From Terriglobia bacterium (lineage in GTDB: Bacteria > Acidobacteriota > Terriglobia > Terriglobales > Acidobacteriaceae): DNA of 64,000 bases. The stretch is from the NCBI GenBank assembly GCA_020073385.1, contig JAIQFH010000018.1, positions 1 through 64,000 of the forward strand. Direction: 5' to 3'. Shown here piece after piece: positions 1 through 9,228 of the stretch (its first letter is position 1; every line of letters begins with the position of its first letter). The notes beneath the pieces are model-generated. The model saw only the letters and a program-made list of their open reading frames with translations, had not been told where the DNA came from and ran no database searches. The position numbers and the translations under genes are program-made.

Positions 1-116
1 GTCGTTAGCGCTTCTTCGGGGCCTTCGGGGCTATACGACTCACGAACAAAGCGGTTTATGCGGTTTTGCATGGTGGCTAAGTCACGGAGAGGATCCCAAC
101 GAGTCAATAGTGTCAT
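1..116 (-). CDS. Small heat-shock protein (Hsp20/alpha-crystallin), N-terminal part only, truncated by window edge
   Basis: Reverse strand reads MTLLTRWDPLRDLATMQNRINRFVRESYSPEG..., a typical Hsp20 N-terminus; GAAGGAGG Shine-Dalgarno just upstream of the ATG. Confidence 0.75.
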   Translation of the reverse strand, partial: MTLLTRWDPLRDLATMQNRINRFVRESYSPEGPEEALT

Positions 117-424
117 AACGCAGTTCCTCCTTCAGAGGGAAGCTAAGAGGAAAAACTTCAGATGGGCTGACTTAGTTCAGAGGACCTGAAAGAGTAAGAA
201 GGCGTAGCTTGCTCAACTGCAATGTTAGGCCTCTGCGCAACGGTTGTCAAACTCGGGAAGACGGCACGCCAAAGACTTAAAACTGGAGACAGCGGAAGAG
301 TTGAATGTCGCCAGCCTGACCGACACTAACCATCGCTTCCCTCGAGAACACCTCATAATGCGCCTTCAGATCAGGCTGCGGACACACGAATGCTGCGCGA
401 CGACGGTAAGCGAGGTCGCCGCAC

Positions 425-628
425 CTAGCCCAAGATCGCCCGGCAGCGCAGCAGGTTTACGCCCGTGACGCCGTGTGCTCCGAACATGCTGAACACCCAG
501 CCCCCAACTACCGCGCCAACGATTCCCAGCACGATATCCAGGAATACCCCTTCGCCAGTCTTGTTCACTAGCTTGCTGCCCATGAACCCAGCAATCAATC
601 CCAACACGATCCAGGCCAAAATTGACAT
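425..628 (-). CDS. GlsB/YeaQ/YmgE (transglycosylase-associated) small membrane protein, apparently C-terminally shortened
   Basis: MSILAWIVLGLIAGFMGSKLVNKTGEGVFLDIVLGIVGAVVGGWVFSMFG motif; last TM segment replaced by LLRCRAILG. Confidence 0.75.
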   Translation of the reverse strand: MSILAWIVLGLIAGFMGSKLVNKTGEGVFLDIVLGIVGAVVGGWVFSMFGAHGVTGVNLLRCRAILG

Positions 629-730
629 AATCTATCTCCTCACTACTTGGTTATTGGTGCTCCTTCGGTTTTTAAGCAATTGGGGAACATGGTGGGTTCT
701 GATTACTCGTGGGAAACCGCGTCGTGGATT

Positions 731-1789
731 TCAAATTTTCCTAGCTGACCAGGGGCGCTGTTTCGCAGTGCACCTTCTTCTGCCGCGCACTCTGGGCTCG
801 GCTAGGCGCTCAGCAATGCGGAAGTAGGTTGTCGAGTTGACGATAAGCCCAATGTGGGTGCCGCCGACTTCTATGTCGACCCTCGGATCGCCCGTGACGC
901 AGTAGCGCCAGTCAACGATCCCATCGTCGCGAGTGTAAATGGCAGTTTGCGCCACTGATCTCGGCCAGTTGTGCCGCAGAGAACGCGCGAAATCGCACGA
1001 GCAACGACTCGTAGCACATCCCTGCAGCTTTGGGTATCGCGTGCGGATTCGGCGGCGAACGAGGTTGGCGAGCATGAGTACGAAAGCGTGGACCACCAAG
1101 CCGCGGAACGGAGATCCCAGAGTAGTTACGGAGTTGATGCGGTTCGGCATTCGGACCGCCGCGGAACGAGCGAAGATCCCGCCCAGGCTATGCCCGATCA
1201 GGTGCACCTTGCGCCCCGTCTCTAGGTGCGCTCTTTCGATGGTGGACAAAAGATTCTGCGCCAGCATGTCGGGACATTCGGCAGCAAGACCCATTCCCGA
1301 GAAGTACGGACGGTAGCCGATACGGGCAAGCCAGGCGTGGAGCTCAAAAAGGACCAAGTCAATACCGAGGAAGCCTGGAACGATGACAACTGCCGTCCCA
1401 TCTCCCGCAGGAACACCTGAGCCGTAATACACAGGAGAGAGCCGCAAGGCTACGAGTTCAACAAGCGAAAGGGATTCGCTGAGGATAGGCAGCGGAACGG
1501 GAATCTCTTCATGAGGAAGGAAGCGAGCCTTCAGTGTTCTTTCTGCCTTCACCGTCTTGGACATCACATCCGCCCAGCTCTTCCCCCTACTATCCGCGTG
1601 CGACCAGAGCAATACAAGATGTTCGCGCAGACCGGCATTCCGAAAGTCACCAACCAGCTCGTTCAACCCGGAGGAGCGTTCCGTGACACCGGCCACATCC
1701 GCTATGGCGAATGGCGCAGAAACTGTGCCATCCTCTACTGAGTGCAAGCCTATCGTCTTGTATTTTTTGGCGACTTGAAACCCGAGCAT
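731..1789 (-). CDS. Alpha/beta hydrolase (lipase/esterase-like)
   Basis: VVIVPGFLG... and GHSLGG nucleophile elbow; start moved to an internal ATG to avoid overlap with the divergent gene. Confidence 0.65.
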   Translation of the reverse strand: MLGFQVAKKYKTIGLHSVEDGTVSAPFAIADVAGVTERSSGLNELVGDFRNAGLREHLVLLWSHADSRGKSWADVMSKTVKAERTLKARFLPHEEIPVPLPILSESLSLVELVALRLSPVYYGSGVPAGDGTAVVIVPGFLGIDLVLFELHAWLARIGYRPYFSGMGLAAECPDMLAQNLLSTIERAHLETGRKVHLIGHSLGGIFARSAAVRMPNRINSVTTLGSPFRGLVVHAFVLMLANLVRRRIRTRYPKLQGCATSRCSCDFARSLRHNWPRSVAQTAIYTRDDGIVDWRYCVTGDPRVDIEVGGTHIGLIVNSTTYFRIAERLAEPRVRGRRRCTAKQRPWSARKI

Positions 1790-1839
1790 GCGCAGCGATA
1801 GGCTTTGCTTGTGCACTCCCAGCAGTGAAGGAGGTCCAA

Positions 1840-2805
1840 ATGCTTCTGCAGACGTTCCCATTGCTCGACACCCTGAGGAATGTCAAAATCTGCGGCCACC
1901 AGCAGCGTAATTCGCTCGAAATATTCCATTTGTACTGGCCTGTTGTTGCCGGACCAGCGTACGCTACGCTGGACGAAGCACTAAACGCTCAATGGATCGA
2001 GATCGCGGAATCGACAGAGTCGGGGCAAGTGTCTCAGATCAAAATCATCAATCACTCTGAGCACATGATTTTCCTCATGGCCGGTGAGCAACTGGTCGGG
2101 TGCAAACAGAACCGCGTACTGAACTCAAGCATCATGATCCCTCCTAAAGCCGAGATGCCGTTGCCTGTGACTTGCGTGGAACGTGGCCGCTGGGGTTACA
2201 GGAGTCGCGCATTTTCGAGCGAAGGCACGGCCTCCTACTATGGTCTTCGCGCTATGATGAGCGGCCACACGTACGAGAGCTACCGATCCACCGGAAGGCC
2301 TATCTCCGATCAGCAGGAGGTCTGGAGTGAGGTATCGCGAAAGCTAGACGCCATGCGTTCCCCTTCTGGTTCGGATGCGATGCAAGATGCATACCGCAGC
2401 TACAAGGAGAAGTTGCGAGAACTCGAAGAGCAGCTTCCAGCGCCATCGGATTGCAACGCGGCGGTATTCGTCGTCGCAGGTGTGATCGTGGGCTCTGACT
2501 TTTTCGACAAAGAGGAAACGCTGCGGAAACTCTGGCCGAAGCTGATTCGGAGTTGCAGCCTGGATGCTCTAGAACAGCCATCACAGAACGTCACGTCGAC
2601 ATCGGCTGATGATATTTCGACCTGGTTAGAGCGTAGTGCTAAGGCCACGCAGGAACCATTCCCATCCCCTGGACTCGGGCAAGACGTGCGAATCGAGGGC
2701 CAAGACGTTCTCGGCGCTAGTTTGGTGATAGATGACCACCCGATTCATATGGAGCTCTTTCATCGTACAAAACCCGAGAGAGCGGCTGCAAAACGAGAAC
2801 AGTAG
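1840..2805 (+). CDS. ARPP-1-type domain protein (uncharacterised)
   Basis: AAGGAGGT Shine-Dalgarno 5 nt before ATG 1840; NHSEHMIFLMAGEQLVGCKQNRVLNSSIMIPPKAEMPLPVTCVERGRW motif. Confidence 0.65.
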   Translation: MLLQTFPLLDTLRNVKICGHQQRNSLEIFHLYWPVVAGPAYATLDEALNAQWIEIAESTESGQVSQIKIINHSEHMIFLMAGEQLVGCKQNRVLNSSIMIPPKAEMPLPVTCVERGRWGYRSRAFSSEGTASYYGLRAMMSGHTYESYRSTGRPISDQQEVWSEVSRKLDAMRSPSGSDAMQDAYRSYKEKLRELEEQLPAPSDCNAAVFVVAGVIVGSDFFDKEETLRKLWPKLIRSCSLDALEQPSQNVTSTSADDISTWLERSAKATQEPFPSPGLGQDVRIEGQDVLGASLVIDDHPIHMELFHRTKPERAAAKREQ

Positions 2806-3002
2806 AAAGTTTACAATCCTCGGATTCTGGCAACGCAAAAGAACGCCCCTGGGAAGCCGACACCAGAAAATCCGAGGCTTGGGGCCTCGAATTTTCCGTG
2901 AGGACTAAGACTCGGATTCTGCGAGTGGGCAGTGATTTGTTAGCTTTGTTGTCCGGGTTTTGAGCATTGGTTTAGTCCGCGGCAGTTGCGTAAGGTGTGG
3001 AG

Positions 3003-3038
3003 AGCCTCCGCGCGAGAAACGCGAAGGCTGTTTTCTTT
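3003..3038 (+). terminator. Intrinsic terminator-like hairpin
   Basis: AGCCTCCGCG-cgagaaa-CGCGAAGGCT followed by GTTTTCTTTC. Confidence 0.6.
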
Positions 3039-3044
3039 CAGCAA

Positions 3045-3290
3045 TTACTGTGGCTTATTTTCGGCGGGCGGAGCAGGAGGCGGACCGCCCATGTCGTGGC
3101 CGTGCATCATGCTGGGTCCCATCGACTCCATGTTCTTTTGCATTCGGTCCATGTGGGTAACGACCCTTTCCCACATATCCACGTTCGTCTGCCAGCGTGC
3201 TTTCTCTGCAGAGTCCTTGATCGCCGCCACATTGGTCTTCATTTGAGCGAGCTCGAGAGAACGGAGATCGAGAAGCGCCTCGGAAAACTC
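3045..3290 (-). pseudogene. C-terminal fragment of a His/Met-rich secreted protein family
   Basis: LAQMKTNVAAIKDSAEKARWQTNVDMWERVVTHMDRMQKNMESMGPSMMHGHDMGG; upstream in-frame sequence has no coherent signal peptide. Confidence 0.4.
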
Positions 3291-3475
3291 GAACGGCTGA
3301 GGAGAGAGGAAATCATGGAAAACCGAAAGGGAAGTGCCGCGGAAGAAATGCCAGAAAAGAAGGCAGGCGACTTCTCTATTCCTAACTTCCCAAAACCACC
3401 ACGCAATGGCACATCCCGTTCCATGCCTGAGGTCTATACTCATCGTGTCAGATCTTTCCGGAAAGGAGAGCTGCA

Positions 3476-3700
3476 ATGAAGGTGAAGAACTTTCTACTCG
3501 CCCTGATATTTGCACTGGCGCCTGCGACTCTCGCGCAGAATCCGCCCACGCAAGCGCCTGCCTCTGGTCCCGGTGCAGGCCAGCCAAGGGCCGAACATCG
3601 CCAACACATGATGGAGATGCATAAGCAGGAATCTGCGCTGACTTTCTGGCCGGGGCCAATCTGGATAATGGGGATCCGGAGACGCTGCTGTTCTCGATGA
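3476..3700 (+). pseudogene. N-terminal fragment (signal peptide plus HRQHMMEMHKQE) of a similar secreted protein
   Basis: MKVKNFLLALIFALAPATLAQN signal peptide and Shine-Dalgarno AAAGGAGAG; reading frame becomes incoherent after HKQE. Confidence 0.4.
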
Positions 3701-3770
3701 CTAGATTCTTCAAATTCCTGCCGGGAGAGCAGCGACAGGCATTTCTGGGAGGTCTGAGCGAGAAGGCCTC

Positions 3771-4001
3771 ATGAGTTCAAATAGGCCAAGACTCCCGCGC
3801 TTGCGACTCGATGCGTCGTCCTATGAAAGGCTCCGGCAGCAGGTCCTGCGTCGCGATGGCTGGAGGTGTCAAGCGTGCGGCACGATGTCGAACCTGGAGG
3901 TTCACCACAAGGAATTCCGCAGCCATTCTGGAGAGGACTCGGAACTGAACCTTATCACGCTCTGCAAGCAATGCCACGCTGAACTGCACCACGCATCTTA
4001 A
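3771..4001 (+). CDS. HNH endonuclease domain protein
   Basis: VLRRDGWRCQACG...LEVHHKE...NLITLCKQCHAELHH. Confidence 0.85.
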   Translation: MSSNRPRLPRLRLDASSYERLRQQVLRRDGWRCQACGTMSNLEVHHKEFRSHSGEDSELNLITLCKQCHAELHHAS

Positions 4002-4104
4002 TCTCTTACGACAGCGAACCCTGACGCCGATCTCTACATCATTTTCCACGGCCGTGTTCGCCACCCGAGTTTCGCCGGGGACAACCATGCTCCACTCCGG
4101 CGCC

Positions 4105-5115
4105 CTAACCCTCCTTGTCGACGAGTGTTACGGTCTCGGCCCTTCCGCTTTTCAAGCTACGATAGGCCGCATCCAGGACTTCCTGATTCTGCCATCCTTC
4201 TTCGCCGGGAACCGGGAACCTAGCCTTACCTTCGATTGCTGCAGAGAAAGTGTCCACCTGTCGGGCATATGCATCATCATTCGACAGCGTTCCCTTCTCG
4301 ACGACACTTCCTCCTCGGCGTAATTCCAGCTCAACCGGGCGGTCCACACTGAATGCGTTGTCCGCTCGCAACGTCCCAGCGTCACCAACGATCTCGAACG
4401 GTGTGCGGTATTCGGCGCGGGCAGAGACAAGAACCGACGCGAGAGTCCCCCGCACAAACTCTAGAGAGAGGACCGCGGCTGCTTCTACATCTCCGGAACC
4501 CGGGTCCGAGATCCCAATTGCAGCTACGCGAACGACTTCGTCACCTAAGATGTAGCGCAGTGCGTCGATACAGTGCACGCCCACATCGGCGATGGGGCCG
4601 CCACCAGCAATTTTGGCGTTGGTTATCCAGGCGCGAGGATGGGTTCGGACCGGAAAAGAGAATTCTGACCGCGCAAAAACAGGCTTGCCGATCAGCCCCG
4701 CGGCGACACGATCACGCAGGATTATAGTACTGCGTTCGAAGCGAAAAACCTGGGCGACCCCCAAAAGCAAGTTGGAGCGACGAGCGGCCTCCACCATCTC
4801 GCGGCACTCGGTGGCGTTCATACCCATTGGCTTCTCACAAAGCACAGGTTTGCCGCTTTCAATTGCGAGCATGACATCATTCATGTGAAAGCTGTTCGGC
4901 GTAGCGACGACAATGGCGTCGACCTCCGGAGATTGGCAAAGGTCGCGGGCGGAGTCGAACGCGTACAGAATCTTGTACTCGGCGGCGGAAGCTTGTGCCC
5001 GTTTGATGTCGCGGCGGGACAATGCAGTCACGCAGCTGTTGCGTGCCTTCGCGAAACCCGGCATCAATCGGCGCACCGCGTGTAGTCCGAAACCGAGCAT
5101 GCCGTAGCGGATCAT
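4105..5115 (-). CDS. Gfo/Idh/MocA family oxidoreductase
   Basis: N-terminal NAD-binding fold, CEKPMGMNATECREMVEAA, GGGPIADVGVHCIDALRYILG. Confidence 0.9.
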   Translation of the reverse strand: MIRYGMLGFGLHAVRRLMPGFAKARNSCVTALSRRDIKRAQASAAEYKILYAFDSARDLCQSPEVDAIVVATPNSFHMNDVMLAIESGKPVLCEKPMGMNATECREMVEAARRSNLLLGVAQVFRFERSTIILRDRVAAGLIGKPVFARSEFSFPVRTHPRAWITNAKIAGGGPIADVGVHCIDALRYILGDEVVRVAAIGISDPGSGDVEAAAVLSLEFVRGTLASVLVSARAEYRTPFEIVGDAGTLRADNAFSVDRPVELELRRGGSVVEKGTLSNDDAYARQVDTFSAAIEGKARFPVPGEEGWQNQEVLDAAYRSLKSGRAETVTLVDKEG

Positions 5116-5449
5116 AGAAGCCTGACATGTTCCTCGTGAGTCAGGATGCTCTTAGGTAGCGTGCCAAGCTTACTACTGCAGCGAACTCATAATCTCTTTT
5201 GCGCTGATCGGAGGGCCGGCACCCTGATTCTCCCATTCCTTCAGCTGCTAATGGATTCCCCTTCCGCGGAACTCCATTCTTTCCTCGTCGCATTTCCGAA
5301 ATGGAACTGTACTCTCGGCCCATGCCCATTGGTGCGTCGACACACTTGTCTATAGACCTTCGTGTCTACCCTGCTCTGCGTTTCATGTGCAATAAAGGAA
5401 CTGGATCTTTGAACATCTAATTCGTGCTGAGAAAAGGGCCCATTCCCCC

Positions 5450-7750
5450 ATGGTCGATCCTCTCGAACCGCGCAGCCGGTCAATAGACCAGCTCGTTTTG
5501 TGTGTCATCATTGTTTTCGTTCTGTCAATCGGTGCTGTTGCACAAACTCAGCAACTTCTCGTAGGTACTCAGAAAATACAGGCGTCACTCGACAGTGACA
5601 ATAGTGAAACGGCAGAGGCATTTCCAGTATGGGCGACTTCCTCTGGCCAGATCAATTCCCTTTCGTTGTATCTGGACCGCTCAAGTACTGCCGCCACGGT
5701 CTGGGTGGGGCTGTATTCAAGTTATGCCGGGCATCCGCTCAGGTTGTTAAGCCAAGCAGCGATCCCGCAGCCGGTGCCTGGACAATGGAACCCGGTATCG
5801 ATTCCCGCGGTGCAAGTGAGGAACGGAAGAGAATACTGGGTTGCTTTGCTAGGCCTGAATGGCCAAATTGAGTTTCGAGATACCTACTGCTACAACGCAT
5901 ATGGTGGCACAAGCCGACATGGGCAATATGGTGGATCCGAGAAAAGCCGACAGGCGAACCTGACGTCGTTGCCGACGACCTGGTGGACGGGTTCGCAATA
6001 CTCGACCTGCGCTATCTCCATGTTCGGTTCCGCGGGCACAACTAGCAACGTGTCCCTGACCGTGTCTCCCACTGCTGCTTCTTTGCAGGCTGGTCAACAA
6101 ACCCAGTTCACCGCGACGGTGAGTGGAACAACGAATACAGCTGTGACGTGGAGGGCCTCAGGTGGAACCGTCACCAGCGCCGGTCAGTACACCGCGCCGT
6201 CCTCCGCGGGCACTTACACAGTCACTGCCACCAGCGCGGCCGATTCAAGCAAATCCGCGTCAGCTGTGGTCACCGTATCGCAGCCTCCTCAAATTTCGAT
6301 TTTCGTCTCGCCCACCACAGCGAGCCTTCAGACCGGCGCGCAGCAACAATTTTCCGCAACGGTGAGTGGAACCACCAATACGTCAGTGACGTGGAAGGCC
6401 TCAGGTGGAACCGTCACCAACGGTGGTCTGTACACCGCGCCGTCCTTGGCAGGCACTTACACAGTCACGGCCACCAGCGCAGCCGATTCCAGCAAATCTG
6501 CCTCGGCTGCGGTCACCGTAACGCAGCCTCCTCAAATTTCGATTTCCGTCTCGCCCACCACAGCGAGCCTTCAGACCGGGGCACAGCAACAATTCTCCGC
6601 AGCGGTTAGTGGAACAACCAATACGGCTGTGACGTGGAAGGCCTCAGGTGGAACCGTCACCAACGGTGGTCTGTACACCGCGCCGTCCTTGGCAGGCACT
6701 TACACAGTCACGGCTACCAGCGCAGCCGATTCCAGCAAATCTGCCTCGGCTGCGGTCACCGTAACGCAGCCTCCTCAAATTTCGATTTCCGTCTCGCCCA
6801 CCACAGCGAGCCTTCAGACCGGGGCACAGCAACAATTCTCCGCAGCGGTTAGTGGAACAACCAATACGGCTGTGACGTGGAAGGCCTCAGGTGGAACCGT
6901 CACCAACGGCGGTCTGTACACCGCGCCGTCCTTGGCAGGCACTTACACAGTCACTGTCACCAGCGCAGCCGACTCCAGCAAATCGTCCTCGGCTGTTGTC
7001 ACAGTAACGCAGCCCGCGCAAGTTTCGATTTCCGTTTCGCCCACCACAGCGAACGTTCAAACCGGGGGGCAGCAACAATTCTCCGCATACGTGTCGGGGA
7101 CAAGCAACACGGCCGTGACCTGGTCAGCATCCGGTGGCACAGTCACGACCAACGGCCTGTACGGTGCTCCGAGCGCGGCAGGGGCTTACACGGTAACAGC
7201 GGTGAGCGCGGCAGACTCGACAAAATCCGCTTCCGCTACCGTGAACGTGTCCGTTCCACAACCGATTTCGGTCAGCATCTCTCCGACTACGGTCGCGATA
7301 CCTCAGAAATGGCAACAGCAGTTTGCCGCTACGGTTTCAGGTTCCAGCAACACAGCTGTAACCTGGGCCGTCACAAAGGGCACCGGAACGATCACGCAGT
7401 CCGGACTGTTCACAGCACCGCAGGCTGTCGAAACCGACATCGTAGTCGCTAGGAGTCAGGCCGACAGCACCAAGTCGGCAAGTGCAGGCATCACAGTAGT
7501 GGCACCGCACTCAGTTTCCTTAAGTTGGTCACCCTCTTCATCTCCCGGCGTCAGTTCTTACAAGGTGTACCGGGGGAACGTGAGTGGAGGGCCTTATAGC
7601 CTGCTCACGAGTGGAGTGAGTTCCACGTCGTACACGGACACAAATGTGCAGTCCGGAAGCACCTATTACTACGTGACCACAGCAGTGGACTCAAGCGGCA
7701 TCGAAAGCGCTTACTCCGCAGCAGCCCAAGCCGTGATTCCTATGCCATGA
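5450..7750 (+). CDS. Secreted multi-Ig-like (BIG-type) repeat protein with C-terminal fibronectin-III-like domain
   Basis: Signal-peptide-like N-terminus; successive ~81-aa SVSPTTASLQTGAQQQFSA..VTWKASGGTV...AADSSKSASA repeats; C-terminal LSWSPSSSPGVSSYKVYRG. Confidence 0.9.
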   Translation: MVDPLEPRSRSIDQLVLCVIIVFVLSIGAVAQTQQLLVGTQKIQASLDSDNSETAEAFPVWATSSGQINSLSLYLDRSSTAATVWVGLYSSYAGHPLRLLSQAAIPQPVPGQWNPVSIPAVQVRNGREYWVALLGLNGQIEFRDTYCYNAYGGTSRHGQYGGSEKSRQANLTSLPTTWWTGSQYSTCAISMFGSAGTTSNVSLTVSPTAASLQAGQQTQFTATVSGTTNTAVTWRASGGTVTSAGQYTAPSSAGTYTVTATSAADSSKSASAVVTVSQPPQISIFVSPTTASLQTGAQQQFSATVSGTTNTSVTWKASGGTVTNGGLYTAPSLAGTYTVTATSAADSSKSASAAVTVTQPPQISISVSPTTASLQTGAQQQFSAAVSGTTNTAVTWKASGGTVTNGGLYTAPSLAGTYTVTATSAADSSKSASAAVTVTQPPQISISVSPTTASLQTGAQQQFSAAVSGTTNTAVTWKASGGTVTNGGLYTAPSLAGTYTVTVTSAADSSKSSSAVVTVTQPAQVSISVSPTTANVQTGGQQQFSAYVSGTSNTAVTWSASGGTVTTNGLYGAPSAAGAYTVTAVSAADSTKSASATVNVSVPQPISVSISPTTVAIPQKWQQQFAATVSGSSNTAVTWAVTKGTGTITQSGLFTAPQAVETDIVVARSQADSTKSASAGITVVAPHSVSLSWSPSSSPGVSSYKVYRGNVSGGPYSLLTSGVSSTSYTDTNVQSGSTYYYVTTAVDSSGIESAYSAAAQAVIPMP
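6148..7078 (+). repeat. 243-bp near-identical tandem repeats within the Ig-repeat gene
   Basis: Identical segments recur at exact 243-bp spacing (e.g. 6401/6644/6887 and 6634/6877). Confidence 0.9.
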
Positions 7751-7912
7751 CCGCCAATGACATTCACGCTCACCGATTGACATGGTGCGCTGCGATGATT
7801 CGTGTCGACAACAAATCAGTCCACGCACGGGGTTCGCACTCGCGACGGGGCTTTCGTCACCAGCTGTAATTTTGATATTCAAGTGTCCAATCAGCACACT
7901 GGCCACAGTAGA

Positions 7913-8030
7913 TCAGGGCTTGACTGTGAACAGCGCCCGCATCCGTCCCTCAATGTGTTCGCTAACATGACAGTGAAACAGCCAAGTCCCGACGTTATCT
8001 GGCACTATATCAGCGACGCCCATCATCATT
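7913..8030 (-). pseudogene. Remnant of multicopper oxidase C-terminus
   Basis: Reverse strand reads GVADIVPDNVGTWLFHCHVSEHIEGRMRALFTVKP*, the C-terminal Cu-binding motif; an in-frame stop lies immediately upstream. Confidence 0.75.
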
Positions 8031-8188
8031 AGGTTCTAAGTGCATCCATATTCGCTCTCTGGCGACGATCCTGGCGGATCGCAGTCATCCTTCATCAGTT
8101 TCCCGTCGACCTTCCACTGGGCTGAGAAAGACCGCAACGCCCTGCTCTGCCAGCTCAATAGCTTTCTTGGTCAGAAAGAAGGTGCCGC

Positions 8189-8617
8189 ATGAAACGCCAG
8201 ATCACAGGCCTGCACACCGCCGATCGCTGTGCTGCCGACCAGATCCCCGACGGAGTCTTCCTTGTTCGGGTGCAACGAGTCCAGTTTCGTCGTCAGGCTC
8301 CAAAGCCCTACTACGCCCTGGCGCTGGTCATTCTTGAACCCAGTCGTTTTTCTGGCCGTACCCTCTCGAGCCGGCTCTATTGCAACCCGAAAGCGCTGTG
8401 GAAGCTGAACTGGTTTCTGCGCGACTTCGGCTACGATACCGAACTGCTCGGACGCGAAGAAGTGGACGAAACCCAGCTTGTAGGTCTGAAGGGCGTCGTC
8501 AAGATCAGCCACATCGTCTTTAACGGCACTTCCCTGCTCCGGCTTGATGGCTTTGCTCCTGCTGGTCGTTGGGAAGAACTCTCCCCCGCAAACCTGGACA
8601 ACCCGCAGGTGGCCTGA
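8189..8617 (+). CDS. Hypothetical protein, mobile-element/phage-like, coupled to the downstream nuclease
   Basis: Complete ORF; its TGA overlaps the next ATG (ATGA); start overlaps the stop of a truncated upstream ORF (...FLGQKEGAA*). Confidence 0.55.
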   Translation: MKRQITGLHTADRCAADQIPDGVFLVRVQRVQFRRQAPKPYYALALVILEPSRFSGRTLSSRLYCNPKALWKLNWFLRDFGYDTELLGREEVDETQLVGLKGVVKISHIVFNGTSLLRLDGFAPAGRWEELSPANLDNPQVA

Positions 8618-9228
8618 TGACGTACAGCTACACCCAGATTAGCCAATACCTCACCTGTCCGCGGCGATATAGGCATCGATATCTTGATGGTTGGAAGGAG
8701 AAGGACACGCGGGCGGCGATGCTCTTCGGTCGTGCCTTCGAACGGTCTTTGGGCGCTCTCTTTCGCCGGGAAGATCCAGGCGCTGTGCTGTTCGCCGAGT
8801 GGTCTGCCTGCCAGGACGAAGGTCTGCATTACACCAACGGAGACTCCTGGGATCGCATGCTTCAGCAAGGAATCATGCTCTTGACCCGCTTCTGCCAAGA
8901 CAATCGCGTGCAAATCAATCAGCCTCGACGAAATCTGCAGATCAAGGTCACCCGTCCCGTGGGCGATAAGAACGACTTCGTCGCCTATATCGATGCTATT
9001 GGGAAACTCGATGGCAAGCGCTGTCTTCTGGAGTGGAAGACCTCGTCCAGCCGATACCCGGAAGAACCACAGGGATTGTTGTCTCTGGATCCGCAACTGG
9101 TTTGTTATTCGTGGATGACAGGAATTGCGGAGGTCGCGCAGGTCGTCTTCGTCCGCAAACGGCTGGTCGAGGTGCAGTATCTCCGCACCACGATTACCGA
9201 CGAACAGCGGGAGGAGTTTGGCCGCCTA
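8617..9228 (+). pseudogene. PD-(D/E)XK (RecB/Cas4-like) nuclease, 3' end lost at IS630 insertion
   Basis: SYTQISQYLTCPRRYRHRYLDGW and DAIGKLDGKRCLLEWKTSS motifs; reading frame runs into the IS at 9229. Confidence 0.8.

Noticed and set aside
6148-7078. Regular 243-bp repeats as a CRISPR or satellite
   Set aside because: They are in-frame protein repeats encoding Ig-like domains; no short repeat/spacer structure.
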